From Cercozoa sp. M6MM (lineage: Eukaryota; Endomyxa: Ascetosporea), in assembly GCA_040357565.1 (NCBI GenBank), contig JBDODJ010000038.1: a stretch of DNA of 64,000 bases; one strand, written 5' to 3'. A model generated the notes under the pieces. That model was not told the origin of the DNA and did not search any database. It saw only the letters and a list, made by a program, of their open reading frames with translations. The translations under genes and the position numbers were made by a program. Below, piece after piece: positions 1-11,195 of the stretch. How positions within the stretch are numbered: the stretch's first letter is position 1; each line of letters starts with the position of its first letter.

Positions 1-435
1 ACACACGTCAGAAACCCCTGGAAACATATCAGGAACTCAAACAAACTCCTCAAAATAGCCAAAGAGCGCAAACTCAGCATCGCAGACATCCGCACACTTT
101 CAAGATTCCTCTGCAACAGACTTGGAAGCTTCAAGTACTACAACTATGCCCAAATACCGCGAAAGTGCAATGAATGCAATGCCAGAGGCAGACTCAGGAC
201 TCCCAACTGCAAGGGATGCAAACAACGACTACAAAAACGGGAAGTAAGCGAGTGCCCCGACTGCGCGGGTACCTGGGAAAATGCAGAAGACACTCTCGAC
301 ACGTACCACCGATTGCTGGAATGCAAGGTAACGGAAGCTATCAGAAACAACACCAATGCGGCTCAGTGGCGCACAATTGAAGACATACTGGCCAACCCTG
401 AGAACCTAGCAACTCTCAACAGAATGCTAGACTAG
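1..435 (+). mobile_element. C-terminal end of a non-LTR retrotransposon reverse transcriptase protein (5' part outside window)
   Basis: An open frame runs from the left edge to a TAG at 433-435 (144 residues, no start in the window). It ends with a cysteine/histidine cluster (ECPDC ... YHRLLEC, i.e. C-x2-C then H-x4-C) followed by a short tail with the pattern ILANPENLATLNRML. That arrangement is typical of the end of LINE-type reverse transcriptases. The reverse transcriptase core itself would lie left of the window, so the family cannot be named. There are no introns, unlike nearly all host genes here. The sequence after the stop behaves as a 3' untranslated region, because parts of it recur elsewhere in the window. 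Confidence 0.7.
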
Positions 436-1026
436 GCCACCACTCATAGCAGTGGTGGCCCTAAGTCTATGTCCGTTTGTTTGTTTTGTTTAGGTATCGA
501 GTGGAGAGACGGGAGGACGTCGACGGGACGACCCGACGCCGCCTGCGACGCCTCTCTACTTGTAGCCCGCTACCTGTACCAACCATGAAGTCGACTTCGG
601 TGTCTGGGGAACGTCAAAAGGGGAGTTGTCTGGTCCTACCCTAAGCGGGCGGTAGACGCGGCCATGCTCTTATGACCCACCCCAGACTGGTGCAAGGGAA
701 CTACATCGTTGGTTTCCTAGAAGACTCAACTAACTATCTTGATAAGTTCAGTGACTACAACTTACTAGGTGTTACCAGCGAGCGCTCATCACCCCCCCCC
801 CCAGGACAGAGTATTTTTCTGGACCGTCCTTGTTACCGCATGATCTACTGTATCCTGACCTACTAAAAACATCTGACGGGTGACTTTCCCGTCCATTAGT
901 GCTTTGCGCCCAACTGAACCGTTGGGGTAACTCAAGAACAGATTTTCTTACGTTTCATAGTTTTTTTGTATCACTGGCAAAGTACCCTCAATTCATTAAG
1001 GCCTGATCCCTATCTGAGGGCTTCGT
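436..1026 (+). repeat. Retrotransposon 3' UTR and tail, then non-coding sequence
   Basis: Directly after the retrotransposon stop lies a short inverted repeat (CCACCACT ... AGTGGTGG, about 437-458). A segment to about 740 follows whose end recurs on the minus strand near 2.0, 4.9 and 29.8 kb. The element appears to end in an AACT-type tetranucleotide tail around 727-740. A poly-C run lies at about 790-802. No convincing gene is seen in the rest of this stretch. Confidence 0.55.
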
Positions 1027-1904
1027 TCAGTTGTCGACTGCTTGGTCTTGTTGTTGCGCTCGTTGTTGCTGCTGCTGCCGGACCAGAGCCTCACGCTGCT
1101 GTGTGTCTGTCAAAAAGGAAATTCTCGCACAACTGTGTATGAGGTAAGCGATTGATGATAAATTTACATTTGTTCAATGAAGCAGCGATGACACTCCGTA
1201 GAGTTGTTTTGTCCAGCTCAGGGTCAACCTCAAACGAGGCCTCGCCCAAAAGCTGATCGTCGAGTTCCTCTGCACACATTTTAAGTAAACTTACATTCGA
1301 TTACAACGTTTGGGGAAGCTGGGAAAACAAAAACCCTGCTCTTCGTCTGGGCGAGGGCGCTTGACGCCAATACTTACTTGGAGAGGACTCGCACGAAGCC
1401 CGATGATCGTCGCCACTGCATTTGTGAGTGCACAACTGTCATCCTCACCGCGCTTGCACGACTAAATTGCCAACAAAGTGGTGGCGCTTTGTTCGCAATA
1501 TTGAAAGGAAATTACCAGAATTGTGTCCTCTAATTCTTCAATTTTGCCCTGGAGCTGCACTTTTTCTTGAATAAGCTGCTTTTTTTCGTCGAGAAGCCGC
1601 TTGTTTTCGTCGAGAAGCCGCTTGTTTTCGTCGACGAGCACCAGATTTTCGGCGACGAGCTGCCGCTTCTCCTGGCGAGCTGCTTTTGTTTGGCTGTATT
1701 GGTATGCAGCCGTTTCGAGCAAAGAGCTGCGCTCTTGACGTTGCAGCGAACGCAAAAACTCTTGTTCAAGGTCCACGACTTGCACTGCAACAACTCACTG
1801 CTGGATGACTGAATCAAAGAAAAAACCATCGACAACGAAAAAAACACCCTCGGGGTTGTCCATCTCTCGCTATACTTGGACAAATGCCCTAAGCAATGCC
1901 TCAC
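1027..1904 (-). CDS. Predicted small coiled-coil protein, function unknown
   Basis: I do not recognise the family. On the minus strand an exon at about 1462-1785 encodes a highly charged coiled coil with a short internal repeat (DENKRLL occurring two to three times, visible as a 24-nt repeat at about 1585-1635). A downstream exon at about 1110-1279 is acidic. A last exon after a TTTTGACAG acceptor gives a glutamine-rich end (RQQQQQRAQQQDQ) stopping at 1027-1029. A possible first exon with an ATG lies at 1904. Exon joining is uncertain because the frame before the coiled coil contains a stop unless an intron is removed. A plain structural or adaptor role is possible but not shown. Confidence 0.35.
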
Positions 1905-2610
1905 AGCGATTGACTCAACACTCCAAGTACTGAAAAAAGGGGTGGGGATTCGGGTTTTGTCCTGTCTGTGATTCGGGTTTTGTTCAGTAGCCAGCAGCTA
2001 TAGTTAATTAGTTCAGTCTCCGAAGAAACCAACTATGTAGTTCCCCTGTACCAGTACCAGTCTTGGGGCACAAGCGCATGGCCGTAGTCCGTCCCCTGCC
2101 TGGATGGGGCCATCCAACTCCCCTTTGAAAGTTCCCCAGTACATCTTCTTCGAGGTTGGTACAGGTGGCGGACTGGGAGTAGAAGTTGTTGGCGTCTCGT
2201 TGTCGTCTGTTGAGCCATCTCGTCGCCTGTTACTCCTCCCACCGCCTAATTAAACACGCACAGACAAAACATAGAAACTTGGGTGGTGGCCGACGCTGTT
2301 GTGTTGTACTCAATTATCTATAACTTACTGCCGTGCATAGAACCCGCAGATTAATACGCGCACCGCACGGTATACTACGTATGGGTCGAGTCAGCTTGAA
2401 TTTTGACCGCACGCTGCACACAAGGCGAATCACTCGCTGCGTCAACGCGCAAGAAGGAACGGATGACGACACGACACGACACGACGAAATGACGACAGGA
2501 ATTAGCGGTGAGGGCACTTAAGACTGGTTGATATCCTTCATCTGCTGCTTGAGCCACCTGCAGACACACATGACAGTCTAGGGTACAGAAAAAACGCAAG
2601 ATTTTTCAAG
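1905..2610. other. Gap between genes, containing one retrotransposon tail copy
   Basis: About 700 bases with no supported gene. A minus-strand copy of the retrotransposon 3' end occupies about 2010-2250 (described separately). The rest shows only short scattered frames. Confidence 0.5.
2010..2250 (-). mobile_element. 5'-truncated copy of the retrotransposon 3' end
   Basis: Read on the minus strand, this segment matches the end of the element at 436-740. Shared blocks include CTGTACCAACC, GGGGAAC, AAAGGGGAGTTG, GGCCATGC and GGGAACTACAT, then GTTGGTTTC, in the same order, followed by an AACTAATTAAC tail. Only the 3' untranslated end is present, as expected for a dead, 5'-truncated insertion. 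It has diverged clearly from the copy at the left edge. Confidence 0.6.
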
Positions 2611-3239
2611 TTATTGAAAGGTGTACTTGAGTTGCTCGCGCAGTTCCTCGGGCGACATGGCGTCCAGATCGACCGACTTGCGTTTTGTGGCACTTGTTGT
2701 GACTGGTGACACTGCCCCACATCCAACAGACAGTGCACAATCACAGTTCGACTAAACAAGTGTGTTGTTACCTGGTGTCTCTTCCTCATTGATGGACTCG
2801 TTTTCGTCGTCCGGATGTTGTGAGGTCATTCCCGCCAACGAGTGTGGCTGCTGTACAAAGCATGTTAAGTGTTTGTTTGTGCCACAGGACACAGAAAGAG
2901 AAAGAGCATACGGAAGAAATGGGCGGCGAGTGCGACAGCAGCGGCGCCGAGAAGAAAGGCGAGTTGCACTTGGGCACGTCCTCCCAGATGTCGTGCTCCG
3001 AGTCCAGCAGATCGCCAAACACGAGGCCTTGCTTGATGCGATCAAAGACGCGACTGACATGCGCCTGGTCCACGGCAGTGGCCAGATGCACCTGAATGCG
3101 ATCGCCCTGTCCACCGCTGCGAGCCACGATCTGATCGCGAATAAACTCGACGGCGTCCTTGACGGAGCAGCCCTCAAAGTCCGGAAAGCACCGGCGGAAG
3201 TCACTCCGCGGAAACTTCTCTCTGCACGTGCAACAGTGA

Positions 3240-3276
<37 letters not shown>

Positions 3277-4522
3277 GGCCAAAGAAACTACAGGAACAGG
3301 TCGAGCTTGTTGAGGAAGACAACAAAGGGCACATCAGCCAGGTAGCGATTGCGCACGACCTCGTCAAAGAGTGCCAGCGCCTCGTGCATCCGGTTGGTCT
3401 TGCCGTCTTCCCAGCACTTCTGATCGTACCCGCTCAGCGAGATCACAAAGAAGATGCACTGGATCTTCTCAAAGCAGTGGATCCACTGCCCACAAGTAAT
3501 GTCGATAACCATGCAAGATAGAGCACTGTTCAAACTGCAGCTACCTTCTTGCGCTCATTGCGCTGGCCACCGACGTCGTACATGGCGAACTGACGTCCGT
3601 CAATCTCGAGCGATGTCTCTGTAATGCCTGTGCTGCGCATGCGCGTCTGCAGCACATCCTGCTCCGATGGCACGTAGTCCTCCTGTCCGATCGCTTCCAG
3701 TCGACCGAAAAAGTATGGCGCCGAGTCCGGTCTGATCCAGCATGCATCACAATCTACAAAGAATTGAAGAAAACAAGGCTACAGCTGGAATTCGTTGCGA
3801 CGCTCAAAAGTGCGCTGAATGCCGGCGTCCTGCCACAGCTGTGCAATCTTCACCGCTGTGTCCTCGCTGCACAACAAACACATAAGCATACTATTTATAA
3901 TACATAAATGACGAAATACACACATATATAAATAAAAACGTAAGCCGGAGAAAAGCGGTACTTAATCGGCGTATTTGGACGCATCAGAAACACTTTTCGC
4001 TTCACCGATTCAAGTTCGCGTGCGACGCGTGTTTCTGGATCTCCATCCACTCGCGACGACGCGAAACGATCCGAAAACTGAATCTACAAAAACAAAAAAA
4101 CAAAACTGAGAATAAAAACTCAAACGAAAGACGCGAAATACCAGCGTTTGAATTGACTGCAACGTGTTTGCATAGACTGCTTGCGTGTAGTTCTTTCGTT
4201 CCTGCAACAATCATCATTCAAAAACCACACAATATAATCAAAAGCAAGCGTAGTACAGCACGCGAGAAAGCTCGGCCGTAAATAGAAATCAACTGCCGAA
4301 AGATCGTCGACTTGCCGCTTTCGCCGGCACCAAGCATCAAAATCTTGATTTTGTCCGACTCTTGCTTGTGCAGTTGCTGCAGCAACGAGAATTAACACAA
4401 AGCTAAGACTCAAGTCAGTGAACCTCAGCTTGCTCATCGATCTCAGCACTGCGTGTCTTCTGCGCCTTCAATCGCGCCTTTGCTCGCTCGCGCCGAGCGC
4501 GCGTGGATGACTTTTGTCCCAT
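2611..4522 (-). CDS. Heterotrimeric G protein alpha subunit, with C-terminal extension
   Basis: This is a GTP-binding signalling subunit that would couple membrane receptors to effectors. The start at 4520-4522 gives MGQKSS, with glycine 2 suited to N-myristoylation but no palmitoylation cysteine nearby. About nine exons follow: the P-loop GAGESGKST (exon near 4262-4380), a helical domain, switch I with the conserved arginine (TRMRSTGIT), switch [13 protein letters not shown] (3543-3731), NKLD in an exon ending near 3301, and the guanine-contacting ATAVD. A (CA)n microsatellite sits in the intron at about 3238-3293. Usual G-alpha proteins end about 20 residues after the VFDRIK-like helix. Here the frame continues through two further exons to a TAA at 2611-2613, adding roughly 60 acidic and charged residues (ending QLKYTF then Q). 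The core identity is secure; the extension depends on splice choices. Confidence 0.9.
3238..3293. repeat. (CA)n microsatellite in a G-alpha intron
   Basis: An uninterrupted CA run of about 18 units lies inside the intron between the NKLD exon and the following exon of the G-alpha gene. Confidence 0.9.
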
Positions 4523-5567
4523 CTCGATCCAAAACTGACTTCAAACCACACTTTTGATCTTTGGCGTCAAGCTCGAGGTTCCAGACGCCTAAAGTTGCTC
4601 CTACAATCCGTAATAGTGAACGCACACTCACACACCGGACAGAACGGGTCCAGAGCTTAAAGCACAACAAGTGAGAAAATACCAGACAATCACGAGCGCC
4701 CTTTGGGAGTCCGCTTGAGCACACAATAATACACTACTAGCACGTGCGTTGAGAGTACCTGCCGCTTGACAATCGTGCGATTTTAGGGTCAAGGTGACCA
4801 ACAGCGATGACCGGGACCCACAGCCCGTTTTCGCGAATTGATCCGAGTCACCAATAACTTGTATCGCCGATTCAGTATATTACAATGATTCACGTACATT
4901 TTAACGGGTTCTACAATGTGATATATCATTAGTTTGTTAGTCGGGTCTTGTATGAAACCAACTGAATAGCTCCCCTGCATCAGTCCGGGGTGGGTCACAA
5001 GAGCATGATCGTGTCCACCGCCGTGAATTAAAGTAATATGCCGCAGCGAACTGACTAAGGGGTAGCAATTAGAACCATAACGACCGGGAACGGAACCGAT
5101 CGATGATGTGTGGTGACTCATCTGTTGCTAGTAGATGCGGGTGGCTTGCCTGTCTCGCGGTTCATAGCGCAAGTGCCGAAAGTACGAAACTGAAAGAGTA
5201 TTACACGCCAGCCGAAAGACATGACTTGCCCTTCACCCTTTGCATGGCTGGTTTCACAACTAAAATGCAACATCGCTTTAGCTTCGTCGTCGTACTGTTT
5301 ATTGCGTGCACGTGGGTGGCAGCGGCTGCAACTTCCAGGTCGATTTGGCGTCTCGTTTCGAATCCTGAAGCCAATTTTTTGGTAGTCGGATTTCAAAGTG
5401 AATGGGCTCAGTTTAGGACTCTATCCCATGTTTGGAGTGCAGAAGGTCGATCGAATGATGGCAGCAGTGCTGTGTGTAACTGCTTCGGCGCGTATCACGG
5501 ACGAAGGGCCAGAAGACTCGCCGCAGTGGAATTACGCACTGTCCGCAGCTAGTGCGCGGTGCAACTC
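4523..5567. other. Gap between G-alpha 1 and the kinase-like gene
   Basis: Head-to-head spacer of about 1 kb. It holds one degenerate minus-strand retrotransposon tail (about 4920-5060). Open frames around 5100-5550 overlap one another on both strands and show no family pattern. An upstream exon of the kinase-like gene could lie here. Confidence 0.45.
4920..5060 (-). mobile_element. Degenerate copy of the retrotransposon tail
   Basis: On the minus strand this reads GACCCACCCCGGACTG, GCAGGGGAGCTATTCAG and TTGGTTTCATACAAGACCC, then CTAACAAACTAA. This matches the order of blocks at 675-740 and at 29760-29850. It is more diverged than those copies. Confidence 0.5.
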
Positions 5568-5781
5568 ATGCCCCAGTCGCACAGGACTGCAGAGAGCGGT
5601 AAAAATAGCGCTTTTAATTTCGTTTTTCGTCCCAACGGTCAGTTTGTTTTTTCGATCTGGGGTAAAAAGGGAGACAAACTCTCCTCAGCGGAAATTCGAG
5701 TCAAGTCGCTAGAGGAACAACTTTCGTACTTGAGGGTACTGTAACAATATAATACAGGCTCTCTCTCTCTCTCACACACAC

Positions 5782-5831
<50 letters not shown>

Positions 5832-5841
5832 NNNNNNNNNN

Positions 5842-5897
<56 letters not shown>

Positions 5898-8089
5898 CAG
5901 CAACTTTGGTATTTCCGTATGTAAATTTAGCCACTGGCGAGCGGTGCATCTGGCAGACTGTACACGATCAACAACGAGGCACCACTTGTGAGCCTGCTGC
6001 GTGGCGCGTATCACCAGTCGAAAGTTGTACGATCGGGGTCACTAGCGACAGGTGGGATTGGTTCTTTCGATGGCTCTCGAAGCCTACTGTCCCCGCGCGT
6101 ATCGGGCGGGTCACCTCGGTCGTGTCGTCGTCTCGGGACCTTAAACGTTGGATCGCGCGATGAATTGCCAGCCTTGCAAAGCACCGCCAGCGAGGATTCT
6201 CATCTCAACGAAAGCTCGTCGTTGGCGTTAAAACTCGTGCTTCCACGAGCCAGGTAAATACAACGTTTGCTTGGTATTTATTTTAAAGATATTCATTGTT
6301 GAGGTTTAACCATCGAAGCGACGACGGTGAACCAAAACTGTTAGGTCGTCGTCCTAGCGTTCTGAGCGAGTTTAATTTTGTTGTCAAGGCGCACTTTGGC
6401 AGAACGAATCCGCCAGTTGCTTACCCCCGAACTGTACAGTCCTTCCAACCTTTCGGAAAAACAGTTCAAACTCTATCCGTGCATGTGCGAGAAACAGGGT
6501 CTGCGAAATCACGTCAGCATCGAAGCATTGGAGCAGGACGGGTCGGCGGAGATTTCAATGAGTGCGACAGTGTTTACTGCACGACAGGGCGGTGCCAGTG
6601 TTGGTGAACAAGAGGAACTGCAGTGGCACCCACACATTGTGCAGCCTCTCGTCGTGGCCCAGACTGACTTGACCAACACTACTTCGGGTGCTAAAATTCC
6701 GATTTCTGGAGTCGTCATTATGCCGTTAGTTCGCCTTTTCGTCTCTTTTTTTTTGATTTTCCCCTTTAACACAAAAAAACAGAAAGTACGACATGAACAT
6801 GCTGTCGCTCCTGCGGCAAGTCGGAGCGAAATTCGACGCATGGCCGATGCGCTCGCGTCTGCGCTTTCTGACTCAAGTACCCTCCTCTGCTTACCTCCAC
6901 TTTGCTCCTTACCCCTTTTCTCCTTTTACTCTTAACCCTCCTGGCAGCTGGCAGGTGCCCTGGCCCACTCACATAAAAATGGCGTAATTCATCACGACCT
7001 GAAGTGCGAAAACATTGGCGTCCGAGCGCTAAGTCCAGAAATAGGAGACGTAGCGCCGGCGTACTCACCAGTCTTGCTAGACTTTGACCTGGCACAGTCG
7101 AGCGACGACTTGAAACACGTCCGGTCGGGCTCACCGCACTACGCTGCCGTACTTTCGAATTGCGTATAACCTTGATACGCAGCGGTATATTTACCTGGCC
7201 TCAGTGTAGCCTGAGGTTGTGTCGTCCGAGTCCAGTGATGTCCTGTTCGACATCGACGACAGTGCAGCGAGCTTGCTGGATCGAGTGGACGTCTGGTCGT
7301 TTGGGGTGGTCGCCTACGCCACATTGGCAGGGGTAGATTTTCTTCTCCCAGGTTTCTTAAGATTGTATTTTATTGCTTTTGATTCATGACCCTTGGCAGA
7401 GCCTTCCAAAGGGCATGTTGAGACCGAATCACGTGCAGGCGAAAATGTATGACAATGTGACCAAGCGACAGGCCTCAGTCCGCCGACCTGTGCCCAAGAG
7501 AACGAGCATGCTGGAACTGCCTTCTGATGTACGGGCCCGGTGGGTGGGTATCTTGTCGCGTGATTCCGACGACCTCAACGCCACAGGCGTTTGCACTGCT
7601 CTGTCGGCACTGCTGAGCGCGTGCTGTCGATATGGTAACTGCAGAGTGCGAAAGAAGGTTCCTTTTGCAGGGTCAGTGATCTCTTTGTATACAGACGAAA
7701 GGGTACGTCCGAACGCTGCCACTGTGGCGAGCTTTCTCGAGTGGATCGATCGCTACTACTTTGAGAACACGCTGGAAGTCATGCCTTTTGTATCCTCTGT
7801 TCTTTTACCTCTTTCCCTCGCGGCTGCTCTCACTGTACCTCTTTCCCAGGAAGAAGCGCTGCAGCAACTGGAGCCACTCAGCATGAGAGACGAACCAAAG
7901 TCTGCCTCTGCTGGCCTGTCGCTGGACCCTGTGAGGATGTCGAAGCGGTCTCACTCTGAAGAATCTCGCAGAAGGTACAATGCAATCGCTTTGCTCTTGT
8001 AAGGGCTGTGCCATTGTAGCGGGTTACGAAAACAGCACCTGGGCCACCGGCTGGATGCGTTTTCGGAGGTCCGCAGTCCAAAGCCGTAA
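5568..8089 (+). CDS. Divergent protein kinase-like protein (possible pseudokinase)
   Basis: Exons traced on the plus strand end in a recognisable kinase C-lobe. Visible parts are a HPHIVQPL segment (end of helix C), a hinge-like VVIMPKYDM (exon join near 6722-6782), IHHDLKCEN (catalytic loop, HHD in place of HRD; about 6990), LLDFDLAQ (DFD in place of DFG; about 7080), an APE equivalent YAAPEVV after a short intron, and VDVWSFGVVAYATLAG (about 7290). I see no clear glycine loop or VAVK-type lysine strand upstream. The N-terminal part (exon 5568-5741, then 5929-6254) is low-complexity and serine-rich, joined across an intron holding a long CT repeat and a 10-N gap. A last short exon ends with TAA at 8087-8089. 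The start codon is a guess. Catalytic aspartates are kept, so activity cannot be excluded. Confidence 0.65.
5760..5894. repeat. (CT)n microsatellite with a 10-N gap
   Basis: A long CT run interrupted by ten Ns at 5832-5841, inside an intron of the kinase-like gene. Its true length is unknown. Confidence 0.9.
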
Positions 8090-8643
8090 GACAACCTGAG
8101 ACTCCGGCTCTGCAAAGACATGTTCCTTTCGTTTAGTCCAGGAAGCCCGACCAAGATTTTTACAACCAGAACCTGCTAAACCCGACACGGTTCAAGCTTA
8201 GGTGCCCACGTTAATCGAGCTGACTCGGTTTTTACGTCTTAACCGTCTATGAGATGGGATTGAACTAGAGAGCAGTTCGAGCAGCGTGCGTGCAGCTCTA
8301 GCACGTCCTTGTCGTGAGTGCACACGTTCGAGTATCTTAGTGGATCAAAATAGGTCACCCCAATCGAATATCGATGTGACAATTCATGAAGCATTTGGAT
8401 CAGCGGCGATTATTTGACGTGTTTCCTGGCACACACCGTCGAACGAGAGGATGCAGGCAGGCACAACACCAGTGGCCACGTTCGTTCTGCATTTCTTAAA
8501 GTCTGGCGCCTGCGGGAGCACGCCGACTGCACACAGGAGACTCGAAACTCAAACGTTCAAGTCAAAGCAAAAACGAAAGCACCAACATCGACGATTTGAT
8601 CGCGCTTGAGACCGACTTCGTTCTGAGTCAAGAAAATAGAAAT
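8090..8643. other. Spacer between convergent genes
   Basis: Convergent spacer of about 550 bases between the kinase-like gene and the F-BAR gene. Only short frames are present and no gene is supported. Confidence 0.5.
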
Positions 8644-10881
8644 TCAAAGACTCAAAGGAGGGGGCTCAGTTGGTACTTTGGAACGCGGAGCAAAGTCGCA
8701 AACGCATCTCGCGTAGCGAAGACGGTTTTGGTCGAGTTCGAGCCATGAGAGCTTTGAAGCATTGGCTTCAACTGAGCAGTCAGGCGACAGTGTGACACGC
8801 GTGAGATAATTCGTTGGCACCAGACCAGCGCTGCCTTGCACAGTTTCGGCCATCCACCAGGCTGCAAACAACAGCAATCAATAGATTCTTTAGAATGGAA
8901 CAATACAGATATTGTGTTAAAAATAAATCATGGATACCACAGGAGGATTCTTCAGGTTTCAAAGGCGACACCAGGCGCACGACTTCGCCAGCGAAAGCTT
9001 CAAGATCGTCTTCATCGCCTTTCCCGAGATCGAAAACAACGATTCCGTAGTCGCCAGCCTTCCACTGTGTCGACTGAAGTCACTCTCAAACAGTACAATT
9101 AGTTTTTAGAAGATTATAGACGTTATAAACCATAGACGTGCGTACGCATATGTACCTTGAGAGAGGACCGTTTGTTTTCAGTGACATCACTGTCCATCAC
9201 ACTGTCCGGAAAGGCTTGGAACTCGGGCAGAGGAACCGTATCGGGCAGTGTGCGCGTGTTCCAACGCAACGTCCATTCGCTCTGTTCCTTTTCGTGACGC
9301 TCTTGTTTCGCAACATCGTCAGCAGCCACACGAGCTTCGGCCTACTTTCAACTCCTCCAACCTGTTATTTAACAAGATGAGACACTCCTTTCTACCAACG
9401 GAATGTTGCCGTCATTGTCGGGACACGGTTCGTATCGCACATAGTCCTAACTCAGCAAGCGGTATATGATAAAAACAATACAAAAAGTTGTGCATACAGG
9501 TCGCGACAACGACGACTGGTTCAAGTGAACGTAGCGGAAGATGTCTTTTTCGCGGTTCGCTCGTTCACGCAAACCGCGTTGAATTAACATGGCGTTTTGC
9601 AGCGCATTCGCCTGCATAAAGTTTCAAAAGATAGAACACAAGCAAACACAAGCAAACACAAACAAACGTACATGGAGCGAATACAGCGCATGTGCAGTGC
9701 CATCGCCAGCACGCAGAAGTGCATTCAGTCGCTCGCGCTCCATCGTTTCCATCTGCCGGAGTCCTTCCTCACTGGGACAAACATTAAACAACAAAGGGCC
9801 TTATTGATTTAAAAATCAACACACGTAATCTCATCAAGTTTCTGCTGTGCAACACGGAGGTCTTCCACAGCATCGGCGTATGACTGTTTGGCTGAACGCA
9901 CGTCCTGCAAACGACACAATAAACAACAAGACACAAGCAACAACGAAAGAAGAATCCACCTTGACAATGTTGGCGAGTTTTTTCTCCAGTTTTTGCAACA
10001 ATCGCTCGTCGAACTCGAGCGAACGGCGCAGTTCATCGCTACGAAAATGCTCTGCTTTTGATGTAAACTAACTCAACCAATGTTTACCGTTCCTGAATGG
10101 TGCGATCGCGTTGCTCCACGAGCCGCAGATACTTGCTTCGTGCCTGATTAAAAAAGCTCAGTCAGCATTTCAATAAAGAAACGTCAAAAGAAAGATACAG
10201 CTTCGTGTTTCGATGTACATTTGCTCACTTCCGAAGTTTGACCTGGCATAAAATGTAAGCAACAGCAATATCGAAAAGCAGCAAGATCAGTACTTGAGTG
10301 TTTCTTCTTCAAAAGATTGCGATTTTCTTTCATGTTTCGCGAGAGCTCTTCGAATTCGTTCACAGCGATTTGACGGCATTTTTCGCCGAACTGCGTGAGG
10401 AAAATTAACGTGATTTCGCAGCAAAAGCAGCCAAGTACCTCTTCGTGCTCTTTCGCGACACTTTCGGTACTGTTGCGAATGTCATCGATCAATGACGACA
10501 CAGTGGAGGCTGCAATAAGTAAAACAGGTACAGACTTGGAGTTGCAACCTATGAGAACAAGAGTACGCGATTTGATGCCGACGCTCTCCATTTGTGACGC
10601 GAGTTTGCGCAGTGCACGTGCGTACTGCTTCTCAATGTCAGCACGCTTGCCTGTTTCACAAGCCAATCCAGTCAATACACATGGCTCAAAGAAAGAATGC
10701 ACGCATGAACTCGTCGAGGTGCTTGATGTCATGGCGACCGTCAGACAGGTGCTCCGCCACCTCTTCGAACTTGTCTGCACATTGCCAACAGACAAAGGAC
10801 ATTGCCAATTATCGTCTTGGATGGTCGGATGGTGCAAAACTAACCCCATAGATCGTCATGATAAGTCAACTGCTCCGTCAT
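8644..10881 (-). CDS. F-BAR and SH3 domain protein
   Basis: F-BAR proteins bind and bend membranes, and their SH3 domain recruits actin or dynamin partners. The start at 10879-10881 gives MTEQLTYHDDLWG, spliced in frame to DKFEEVAEHLSDG and then RADIEKQYARALRKLA. That order (FW/W start, then the RA.IEK.YA.AL..L helix) is the FCH part of the F-BAR domain. Several short exons continue the helical domain (QFGEKCRQIAVNEFEELS, ARSKYLRLVEQRD, KLANIVKDVRSAKQSYADAV, EGLRQMETMERERLNALL). The C-terminal exons form an SH3 domain: DYGIVVFDLG, AWWMAETV and GLVPTNYLTRV match the ALYDY, WW and G..P.NYV positions. A short tail ends at 8644. Membership of the PACSIN/FNBP1/syndapin broad class is likely; the exact orthologue is not clear. 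Confidence 0.85.
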
Positions 10882-11195
10882 CACCGCAGTCTACACGCCA
10901 ACCAACAGCCTTGCGTCTCTGCGTAGAGTGCATTTCGCTTTGTTCGTTTTCTGAGCCAGAAGAAAATACAAATTTTAGTGCTTTTGTACTGCTTTGATCC
11001 CATAGACGCGGAGCGCGTTTTTTGGCCTTCTGTTACCCAAGCAAGCCGTGTCTGCGTGTCTACTGCTTTTGTTGACAACCTAGCGAGGTACTAAGTGCCG
11101 TTCGTCCTGAATTGTTTTGTCGGGTGCTCTGCTGTGTTCTTTTTCTTTTTGTTTTGTTCGATTTCACCGGTTTTGTGTTTACTGCAACGCAGAAG
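10882..11195. promoter_or_regulatory. Shared upstream region of divergent F-BAR and SmD3 genes
   Basis: About 310 bases between two divergent start codons. It must carry both promoters. No TATA box or other named site stands out. Pyrimidine-rich sequence precedes the SmD3 start. Confidence 0.4.

Noticed and set aside
2752-3367. Large overlapping frames on both strands (183-193 codons)
   Set aside because: They are read-throughs of G-alpha exons and a CA-repeat intron; the exon-based model matches the family.
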